From the NCBI GenBank assembly GCA_002377855.1, contig DFQQ01000044.1, forward strand, positions 190,919-254,918: a stretch of 64,000 nucleotides of DNA, in the 5' to 3' direction. The notes below the pieces were generated by a model. The model was given only the letters and a program-made list of their open reading frames with translations, searched no databases and was not told where the DNA came from. Each line of letters opens with the position of its first letter. Within the stretch, counting starts at the first letter, position 1. Origin of the DNA: Acidovorax delafieldii (GTDB lineage Bacteria > Pseudomonadota > Gammaproteobacteria > Burkholderiales > Burkholderiaceae_C). Shown here in pieces: positions 1-7,800 of the stretch. The position numbers and the translations under genes are program-made.

Positions 1-1324
1 CGCCGGCGTAGCTCAAATAACCGCAGGCGCCGCCATACAGGCCGCGCTTGGTGGGCTCCAACTGGTCAATCAGTTCCATGGCGTGCACCTTGGGCGCGCC
101 GGTCAGCGTGCCAGCGGGGAAGGTGGCTTTGAGCACGTCCATGCTGGTCATGCCGTCGTGCAGGATACCTTCCACATTGCTCACGATGTGCATCACGTGG
201 CTGTAGCGCTCTACCGCAAAGGCCTCGGTCACCTTCACAGTGCCAGTCTTGGCGATGCGGCCAATGTCGTTGCGCGCCAGATCGATCAGCATCACGTGCT
301 CGGCGCGTTCCTTGGGGTCGTTGATGAGTTCGACCTCGGTGGCCTTGTCCTTCTCCGGCGTGGCGCCGCGTGGGCGGGTGCCGGCCAGGGGGCGGATGGT
401 GACCTTGGTGCCTTCTTCGGTCTTCTCCTGGCGCACCAGAATCTCAGGGCTGGCGCCCACCACGTGGAAGTCGCCAAAGTCGTAAAAGTACATGTACGGC
501 GACGGGTTCAGCGAACGCAGCGCGCGGTACAGCGACAGGGGCGACTCGGTATAGCGCTTGTGGATGCGCTGGCCCACCTGCACCTGCATGAAGTCGCCGG
601 CGGCGATCAGCTCCTTGGCGCGGTCCACGGCGGCCAGGTAATCGGCCTTGGCGAAGTCGCGCTGGGCGGGGTGGCTTTCGGTGGGCTTGACCACGGGGGC
701 ACTCACCGAATACTTCAGCTGCTCCTTCAATTCGCGCAGCCGCTTCTTGGCCTTGGCGTACGCCTCGGGCGCGGCCGGGTCGGCGTAGACGATGAGGTAG
801 AGCTTGCCGGACAGGTTGTCGATGACGGCAAGCTCTTCGCACTGCAACAGCAGGATGTCGGGGCAGCCCAGGGTGTCGGGCGGGCAGGTGGTCTCCAGCT
901 TCTTTTCGATGTAGCGCACCGCGTCGTAGCCAAAGTAACCGGCCAGGCCGCCACAAAAGCGCGGCAGGCCGGGGCGCAGGGCTACCTTGAAGCGCTTTTG
1001 GTACGCCTCGATGAAGGCGAGCGGGTTGCCTTCGGCAGTCTCGACCACCTGGCCGTCGGTGACGACCTCGGTGCGCGTCGCAGCGCCAAAGCCGCTGGCG
1101 CGCAGCAGCGTGCGCGCAGGCAGGCCGATAAAGCTGTAGCGCCCGAAACGCTCGCCTCCCACTACGGATTCAAGCAAAAAGCTGTGCTTGCCGCCGTCCT
1201 TGGTGTGCGCCAGCTTCAGGTACAGCGAGAGCGGGGTTTCCAGGTCCGCAAAGGCCTCGGCCATGAGCGGGATGCGGTTGTAGCCTTCGCTGGCCAGGCT
1301 TTTGAATTCAAGTTCTGTGATCAC
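1..1324 (-). CDS. trpE: anthranilate synthase component I, C-terminus missing
   Basis: Large subunit of anthranilate synthase, which makes anthranilate from chorismate with ammonia supplied by TrpG, the first committed step of tryptophan synthesis. About 441 codons are visible and the window edge removes roughly the last 60 residues. Seen: the N-terminal stretch FLLESVVGGERFGRYSFIG, then chorismate-binding-domain signatures such as IRPLAGTRPRG, ELINDPKERAEHVMLIDLARND and FPAGTLTGAPK. The start is a GTG at 1322-1324, preceded by GGGAG about 8 nt upstream; no ATG in frame is better placed. In related bacteria trpE follows rpe and gph on the same strand. Here gph lies about 1 kb upstream with an opposing gene between, so trpE probably has its own promoter and leader. 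Confidence 0.97.
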   Translation of the reverse strand, partial: MITELEFKSLASEGYNRIPLMAEAFADLETPLSLYLKLAHTKDGGKHSFLLESVVGGERFGRYSFIGLPARTLLRASGFGAATRTEVVTDGQVVETAEGNPLAFIEAYQKRFKVALRPGLPRFCGGLAGYFGYDAVRYIEKKLETTCPPDTLGCPDILLLQCEELAVIDNLSGKLYLIVYADPAAPEAYAKAKKRLRELKEQLKYSVSAPVVKPTESHPAQRDFAKADYLAAVDRAKELIAAGDFMQVQVGQRIHKRYTESPLSLYRALRSLNPSPYMYFYDFGDFHVVGASPEILVRQEKTEEGTKVTIRPLAGTRPRGATPEKDKATEVELINDPKERAEHVMLIDLARNDIGRIAKTGTVKVTEAFAVERYSHVMHIVSNVEGILHDGMTSMDVLKATFPAGTLTGAPKVHAMELIDQLEPTKRGLYGGACGYLSYAG

Positions 1325-1470
1325 GGGGAGAGCTCCCAGCTGTCGCAGCGCGTGTCCCCTGTGCAGTGAAACGGGGGCGCTGCGGTCCATTCAATCGGCC
1401 CCGCCGCAACAAAATGGGGGCGGTGGCCACGGGTGCACGCTGGGGCGTCGGCCCAGGTGCCATCAGGCAT

Positions 1471-1545
1471 TCAAGCGGCAGGCTGACGCCAGGGCCAGGC
1501 TCCCCGGTCGCTGCAACCTGTGATGAACACGTGGTGAATGAACAT
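1471..1545 (-). CDS. possible Trp leader peptide upstream of trpE
   Basis: A 24-codon frame between the CHI-like gene and trpE, read towards trpE. It starts MFIHHVFITG and ends GAWPWRQPAA, so two Trp codons (1495-1497 and 1489-1491) lie near its end. The segment 1444-1490 can fold: GGCGTC at 1444-1449 pairs with GACGCC at 1485-1490, and this arm overlaps the second Trp codon. That is the geometry expected if a ribosome stalled on Trp codons disturbs an RNA stem. Against it: no clear Shine-Dalgarno, no U-rich terminator visible, and Trp codons can occur by chance. A TACACT box just upstream would place transcription start very near the ATG. Hypothesis only. Confidence 0.35.
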   Translation of the reverse strand: MFIHHVFITGCSDRGAWPWRQPAA

Positions 1546-1701
1546 GGGGGCAAAGTGTAGCAAACGCTCCAGGCGAATTTGGCTTACCCATTGCCTCATC
1601 ACAACAAAACCGACCCATACCCCATCGAAAACCCTGTTGCCTGCCTTTTCGGGTGCAGCAACAATTTGAAACGAACGACCGTTCTTTTTTGGGAGCTGTG
1701 C

Positions 1702-2289
1702 ATGAAAATCTTGAACCGATGGGCACTGGGTTTGTGCGCCTTCATCTGGGCAGGCACTGCCTGGAGCCAGGCGGTGACGGTGGCGGATGTGAAGTACGAA
1801 CCCACGCACGCCGTGGGCGATGCGACCTTGCAACTCAATGGAGCGGGTGTGCGCTACAAGGCCGTGTTCAAGGTCTATACCGCCGGCCTGTACCTGGAGA
1901 AAAAGGCCGCAACCCTGCAGGAAGTGGCCAGCCAGCGCGGCCCCAAGCGCATGAGCATCACCATGCTGCGAGAAATTGACTCGACAGAACTGGGCAAGCT
2001 GTTTTCCAGGGGCATGGAAGACAACATGGACCGCGCCGCGTTTTCTCGCATCGTGCCGGGTGTTTTGCGCATGAGCCAGATTTTTTCAGACCACAAAAAG
2101 CTACAGGCGGGCGATCAGTTCATGATCGACTGGGTCCCCGGAACGGGGACGGTGATCACCGTCAAGGGCAAGGTCCAGGGCGAGCCCTTCAAGGAACCCG
2201 AATTCTTCAATGCACTCATGGGCATCTGGCTGGGCAACCTGCCCGCCGACTTCAAGTTGAAAGATGCACTGCTGGGCAAGCCTGCTTAG
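1702..2289 (+). CDS. chalcone-isomerase-like exported protein
   Basis: A 195-residue protein with an N-terminal signal peptide (MKILNRWALGLCAFIWAGTA, cleavage likely after AWS). The mature part fits the bacterial chalcone-isomerase-like family: a GAGVRYKAVFKVYTAGLYLE segment, MLREID, and a C-terminal FFNALMGIWLG motif that precedes the last helix. No enzymatic activity is established for these periplasmic homologues, so function is unknown. The start at 1702 is chosen because GGGAG lies at 1691-1695 and a signal peptide follows; the frame could be read further upstream, but that part has no protein-like features. The gene opposes both trpE and gph. Confidence 0.85.
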   Translation: MKILNRWALGLCAFIWAGTAWSQAVTVADVKYEPTHAVGDATLQLNGAGVRYKAVFKVYTAGLYLEKKAATLQEVASQRGPKRMSITMLREIDSTELGKLFSRGMEDNMDRAAFSRIVPGVLRMSQIFSDHKKLQAGDQFMIDWVPGTGTVITVKGKVQGEPFKEPEFFNALMGIWLGNLPADFKLKDALLGKPA

Positions 2290-2305
2290 CCACCGCGGCG
2301 GTGGC
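2289..2305. terminator. palindrome between convergent genes
   Basis: GCCACCGC-G-GCGGTGGC directly follows the CHI-like stop codon and precedes the end of gph on the other strand. It can form a short GC hairpin from either strand but lacks a T-run, so intrinsic termination is uncertain. Confidence 0.35.
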
Positions 2306-2344
2306 AGAGAGCGCTGGCCCCGTGCGCTGCCGGCCCCCTCGCGT

Positions 2345-3076
2345 TTAGCCCAACGTGGGGGCCTGGACGGCGGCCAGCCACGGCCCCAGCTCTGCGAGTG
2401 AATCGACATACCCGTCGGCATCGACCTGGCGCACGGGATGGCCATGGTTGTAGCCATAGGTCACCAAGACCACCGGACAGCCGGCCGCGCGCGCGGCCTG
2501 AGCGTCGTTGCTGGAGTCGCCCAGCATCACCGTGCGCGCCGGCGCGGTGCCCAGTGCCTCGCAGGTCTTGGTCAGTGGGAGCGGGTCCGGCTTCTTGCGC
2601 TCAAAGCTGTCGCCACCGAACACGTACGCAAAAAAGCCCTCCAGTCCCTTGGACTGCAACAGGGGCCGGGCAAACGACAGCGGCTTGTTGGTAAGACAAG
2701 CCAAGGGCAGGCCCGCGCCGCGCAAGGCCTGCAGACCCTGCACCACCCCTGGGTACACAGTCGAATGGCTGCCGTTGATCTGGAGGTAATGGTGCTGGTA
2801 GCGGGTCCAGGCCTGCGGGAAAAGTGCTTCTATTTTGATAGCTGCCTGCGCTTTATCCATGGGCGCCAGCACGTGATTTAGCACTGAACGCAGCAAATGC
2901 TCGGACCCTTTGCCCACCATGTTCTCAATCTGGCAGGCTTCGATGCCTGGCAGGTTCAGGTCACGCAGCATGCGATTGAGCGCTTCGCTGAAATCGCCCA
3001 TGGTGTCGACCATGGTGCCGTCCAGATCAACGATGACGGCATCAACACCGCCAGGCTTGAAGGTATGCAGGTTCAC
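2345..3076 (-). CDS. gph: phosphoglycolate phosphatase (HAD family)
   Basis: Hydrolyses 2-phosphoglycolate, the salvage product of oxidative DNA damage and RuBisCO side reactions. 243 residues from a GTG at 3074-3076. HAD motif I is VDLDGTMVDT (nucleophile Asp17, Asp19), motif II is CLTNKP with the following Lys, and motif III/IV is MLGDSSNDAQAARAAG. The frame stays open further upstream into glgA, but those residues are not family-like. The GTG is a guess because no strong ribosome-binding site is visible. Residues around HVLAPMDKAQAAIKIEA are encoded by a copy of the dispersed repeat. Related genomes usually have rpe directly upstream and trpE downstream; here both links are interrupted. 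Confidence 0.92.
   Translation of the reverse strand: MNLHTFKPGGVDAVIVDLDGTMVDTMGDFSEALNRMLRDLNLPGIEACQIENMVGKGSEHLLRSVLNHVLAPMDKAQAAIKIEALFPQAWTRYQHHYLQINGSHSTVYPGVVQGLQALRGAGLPLACLTNKPLSFARPLLQSKGLEGFFAYVFGGDSFERKKPDPLPLTKTCEALGTAPARTVMLGDSSNDAQAARAAGCPVVLVTYGYNHGHPVRQVDADGYVDSLAELGPWLAAVQAPTLG
2831..2880 (+). repeat. dispersed palindromic repeat inside gph
   Basis: ATTTTGATAGCTGC, then GCGCTTTATCCATGGGCGCC, then an ATTT tail. It matches the other copies in this window in order and spacing. It lies within the gph reading frame in the antisense orientation and adds no frameshift or stop. Confidence 0.7.
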
Positions 3077-3219
3077 AGCAGGAGCTTGAGAAGTGCCGAA
3101 GTGCGGCGTTGGAAGAGCGCCCGAATATAGTCCACGGCCGTGCTGCCGCCCACAGCCAACGCGTCGGGCTCGCGGCCCAAGGCTGCGCAGCCCACGGCCG
3201 AGCACAAAGCGCTACCCGT

Positions 3220-4686
3220 TCAGGCCCGTGCCCGGTCCAGCCTCCCGGCAAGCATATCGGTGTACAGGTCGATGTATGGCCGGGCCGCCTGGCCCCAGCC
3301 AAAGTCCTGCGCCATGCAGCGCTTTTGCAATGCGGCCCACCGTGCGGGCTTGCGCCACGCAGCCAAGACCCCATCCATCGCCGCATCGAAGCCTGACTGG
3401 GCCAGGCTGGGCATGACAAAGCCGGTCCCTGCAGTGAGGGCGGCGTCCACATTCGTGACCGTGTCGGCCAGCCCCCCGGTGCGGCTGACCACGGGCGGGG
3501 TTCCGTAGACCTGGCTGTACATCTGATTGAGCCCGCACGGCTCAAAGCGCGAGGGCATGAGAAAGCAATCGGCGCCTGCCTCGATTTGGTGGGCCAACGT
3601 TTCGTCGAAGCCAAGGGTCACATGCACTGCGCTGGGGTGCGAAGCAGCCAGCGCGGACAACGCGGTCTCGAGTTCCGCGTCGCCGCTGCCCAGCACCACC
3701 AGTTGCGCACCGCGCTCGATCAACCCATCGGCCGCAGCCAAAACGAAATCCACGCCTTTTTGGGCAGTGAGCCGGCCCACCATGCCCAGGAGAGGTCCGT
3801 CGCTGGGGCGCAGGCCACAGCGCTGGCGCAGCGCCTTCTTGTTGAGCGCTTTGGCGTCCAACTGGTCCGCGCTGAAGGGAGCAGCAATCAGCAGGTCGCA
3901 ACGGGGGTTCCAGACGGCTGTGTCAATGCCGTTCAACAGCCCAAACAGCCGATCACTGCGCTCGCGCAGCACGCCATCGAGCCCGAAGCCCAGATGGGGC
4001 TGCTGTATCTCTGCGGCGTAGGTCGGGCTCACCGTGGTAATGGCGTGCGCAAACTGCAGACCCGCCTTGAGCATGGACAGCTTTCCCCAGAACTCCACAC
4101 CCTGCACCCCCCGATGCTCCTGTGCAATGTCCAGCATGTCCGCAGCGGCCATCGGAAACAGACCCTGAAATGCCAGGTTGTGGATGGTCATGACGCTGAG
4201 GGCGACCGGCTTTTTGCCGCTTGCACGCCGCTGGTGCAGGTACAGCGGAGCCAGCCCGCACGGCCAGTCGTTGGCGTGGACGATGTCGGCCTGCCAGCCC
4301 AGTGGGGTGTCGGATGAACCCACCACAGCCGCAGCATGCGCCAGCAAGCCAAACCGCAAGGCCTGTACGTGACCTTGCGGATCGCCGGGCTGCGCGTACG
4401 GCGTTCCAGCGCCGCCATAGAGGCCAGGGCAGGACAGCAGAAACAACGGTGGGCCACTGGCGGGCCGCACCTGCAGCAGTTGGGCCGCAGGCCAGCGGCC
4501 CACGCTGGGCAGTGCGATGGTGCGCTCCAGCACCCCGCCAATGTGCATGTCGGCATAAGCCGGCATCAGCACCGCAACATCGCAGCCCTGCTGGTGCAGC
4601 GCAGCGGGCAGGGCCGCACTGACATCCCCCAGTCCTCCGGTCTTGACGAGGGGCGCGCACTCGGGCGTGACAAACAGAATCTTCAT
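3220..4686 (-). CDS. glgA: glycogen synthase, ADP-glucose type
   Basis: Transfers glucose from ADP-glucose to the growing alpha-1,4-glucan (GT5 family). 488 residues, the usual length. The N-terminus MKILFVTPECAPLVKTGGLGDV carries the KTGGLGD substrate loop. Other GT5 features are VMTIHNLAFQG, the second Rossmann domain starting LLGMVGRLTAQKGVDF, and FLMPSRFEPCGLNQMYSQVYGT with the catalytic-site Glu. It is the last gene of the glycogen/trehalose operon, 116 bp after the malQ-treY fusion. It uses the ADP-glucose made by GlgC, first gene of the operon. No branching-enzyme gene (glgB) or phosphorylase gene is present in this cluster. Confidence 0.97.
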   Translation of the reverse strand: MKILFVTPECAPLVKTGGLGDVSAALPAALHQQGCDVAVLMPAYADMHIGGVLERTIALPSVGRWPAAQLLQVRPASGPPLFLLSCPGLYGGAGTPYAQPGDPQGHVQALRFGLLAHAAAVVGSSDTPLGWQADIVHANDWPCGLAPLYLHQRRASGKKPVALSVMTIHNLAFQGLFPMAAADMLDIAQEHRGVQGVEFWGKLSMLKAGLQFAHAITTVSPTYAAEIQQPHLGFGLDGVLRERSDRLFGLLNGIDTAVWNPRCDLLIAAPFSADQLDAKALNKKALRQRCGLRPSDGPLLGMVGRLTAQKGVDFVLAAADGLIERGAQLVVLGSGDAELETALSALAASHPSAVHVTLGFDETLAHQIEAGADCFLMPSRFEPCGLNQMYSQVYGTPPVVSRTGGLADTVTNVDAALTAGTGFVMPSLAQSGFDAAMDGVLAAWRKPARWAALQKRCMAQDFGWGQAARPYIDLYTDMLAGRLDRARA

Positions 4687-4802
4687 ACGGTGGTTGATAC
4701 GCTCAGGAGTGAAAGTGACAGCAGCGTACAGCCGCCGGGCCAGTCAGGCCGCTCGGGCGTGCGCCCTCTCCGTGGTAGAGCCAGGGCACGCGCACACCCG
4801 CA

Positions 4803-7800
4803 TCAGCCGCCCTTGGCAACCCATACCGAAAATGGCAATCGGTTGCCGCCAGGCCCCACTGGGCCCAACGCACTGGCCAGGGGCCACTGCGCTGCCGCGT
4901 CGATTTCGATACCCGTGAAGACTTCGACCCAACGCTGTGCCGAAGCCAGCGCCGGATGGGCCTGCGCCAGGCTGACGCGGGTGTCCTTCCAGTCGCCCTG
5001 GTGCTTGGCATGCCACGCCGCTATGAGCCGGGCGCAGACCACGACAATGGCTCCGCCACCGTGAATGCGCGCGTATCCCAGGGCGTGGTCCGCGGCCTCG
5101 CCTTCCACCGCCAAAGGCAGGTAGATAGCATCGCGCAGCAACTCTGCATGGCCGACGCGAAGCTGGAGCAGCCGCCAGGTCACCAGTTGCTTGACCGAAG
5201 CCGGCATGGCTGCGGACGCACCCAGCAGGTCTGCCCACTGCTGAGCCGACGGATAGCGCCCATCGGCATACAAAGCCTGCAATGGCTCCAGGGCACTCTG
5301 CAGCCCAGCAAAGTCCACCGGCCGACGGTTGTCGGGATCAACCAGCGAGAAGTTCCATTGCTCACACCCTTGATAGATGTCGGGCACCCCCGGTGCAGTG
5401 AGTTTGATGGCCACTTGGCACAGGCTGTTGCGAAAGCCGTACGGCGCAATGCGCTGCACCCAATCTTGCAGGGGTTGGACAAAGCGCTCCGTCGCCAACG
5501 CCTTGGCGATGTACTGTTTCACGGCCCCTTCATAAGCCTCGTTGGGAAACAGCCAGTTGGTCTGCAGCTTGGCTTCGCGCATGGCCTTGACCATGTAGAG
5601 CTGAATCCGGTCTCGCAATTCATGGCGGGCCCTGCCGTCGCATCCTTCGGCGGGCCAGATGCCCACCAGCGCCTGAAAGAGCGTCCAAAGGTCATGCGCA
5701 CTAGGGGCCGGGTTGTCATCCACGCTTTGCTCAAAAGGCTGCGCCGCAGTGCGCAGTGCATGGGCTGTGTCCTCCCATTCGTGCACGCGTTCAGACAGCA
5801 CATTGAGCCGCGCCCGCACGTCCTCAGAGCGCTTGCTGTCGTGGGTGGACGTGGCCAGCATTCCGTGGGGCGCGTGGCGGGAGCGCTGCAAATTGGCTTG
5901 ATGGAATCCGGCCACGGGAATCCCGAAACGACGGGGTTCTGCCCCCACATCATTCAGCGATACCAAGCGCACGTACCGGTAAAACAGAGTGTCTTCCACG
6001 GCCTTGGCCATGACAGGCGCGGTGAACTGCTGCCAACGCCGCACAAACTGTGCACGCAATTGGGGGGCAGGGCCGCCCTGCCCCACCAGCACCTCGCGTA
6101 CAAACGCAAGCACGCCCCCTTCCGCAGTGCCCAGCACCCGGCGGGCCGCTCCCACGGCCCAGTCAATGTGCTGAATGTCGAGCACGCTGGGTGCCTCTGC
6201 GCCAGGCACCACATAGGTCCGGTACACCGGGAATTGCGTGGCCACTTCAACCAGTGCGATGCGCAACTGGTTCTTGGTGAAATCGCACACGCGCCGGTCT
6301 GACTGGTTGATCTGGCTGAGCGTATTGACCAGCCAGGCCAAGTCGCTGAACAGGCTGGTCTCGATGATGAGGCGCTTGCACTCGCGCATCGCATCTTCAA
6401 AAGAGGTGGCGTTACCGGTAAACCCCGCATAGGCGGCATCAAACGCCTCCTGCGCCCCCGCATCCACCAGGACGCCGGTGACCAGGCGCGAGAAGTTGTA
6501 GCCCGTGCCACCGTGCACCTGCCAGTTGGCGGGCAGTGGCTCGTGCTCGGCCATGATTTTTTCGACCACCACGTACAGGGCTCTTTGCGGCAGGCCCTGC
6601 GCCTGCTGCAAGGCAAGGTAACGCTGCTGCAGCCGCACGAAGTACTGCGCAGGGTCCGCTAGCCCGTCAGGGTGGTCAATGCGCAGTCCAGTGACCTTGC
6701 CTTCGGCAAGCCAGCGGAAGGTGAGCGCATGTGCCGCGTCAAACACCTCCTGGTTCTCCATGCGAACGGCGGCCAAGGTGTTGACGTCGAAGAACCTGCG
6801 GTAGTTGACGTCGTCCCCCGCGACGCGCCAGTCGGCCAGGCGGTAAGCCTGGCCCTGTAGCACCTGCTCCAGCAGGTCAAAGCTCGCCGGCTCGCCCGCG
6901 GCTCCGTTCACCAGGCGCAGGTTGGCCGCTATCCAGTCGCGCACCCAGGCATGCTCGGCTGCAAACCCGGCAAGCCGCTGCTGGTGCAGGGCGGCGTCGC
7001 GCAGCCGCATGGCGCGCGCTGCGGGGTCGGGGGTATCGTGGGGCGGCAGCACGGCCAGCGCATCCACCAGCGATTGCACCGCCGCCAGCTGTTCATGCTC
7101 CATGCCCATGTCCGGCAGTGCGACCGCGGGCAGCGGAACTGCGGACAGGAGCGTGGCGTAGCTGCGTGGGTCCAGCGGAAACTCACGCTCCCAATACGCC
7201 ACGGCAAAGCGTCCTCGGGGCTCATCAAAGCGCACCTGCAACTCTGCGGCCTCCAGCACCTGGCCCAGGTGGTTTCCCAGCACGGGCAGAAGCACCCGCG
7301 CCCCCGTTTGCGGGTTCGGGGGGCTCCACTCGATATCGAACGTGACAGCATGAGGGGACGATAGGCCGTGCTCCAGCACTTCCTGCCACCAACGGTTGCC
7401 CGGGTCCTCTATGCCCATGTGGTTGGGCACGGTGTCCAGCACATGCCCCATACCGCGTTCGGACAACGCGGCACACAAGGCATCGTGTTGCTCCGGCGTT
7501 CCTATTTCGGGGTTCAGCTGGGTGGGGTCGGCCACATCGTAGCCATGCGTACTGCCCGCTGCAGCCTTGAGATAGGGCGATGTGTACAAGTGGCTTATCC
7601 CGAGCGCATGCAGATAAGGAACCGCCGCGCGCGCCTGTTCAAAGTTGAAGTCACGGTGCAATTGCACGCGGTAGGTGGCGCGCGGTATGTCCGCAGTGTG
7701 CAAAGGCATGGTGGCACTTGCTGCGTTGGCGGGGCCGCCACGTTCCTGGCGCACAGCAGCAGCGATCGCCTGAAAGAAGGCCTGGGATGCGAGTTGCTCC

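Noticed and set aside
83..1369. 428-codon plus-strand frame opposite trpE
   Set aside because: Antisense shadow of a high-GC gene; Ala/Gly/His/Arg-rich, no domain, and trpE motifs are clear on the other strand.
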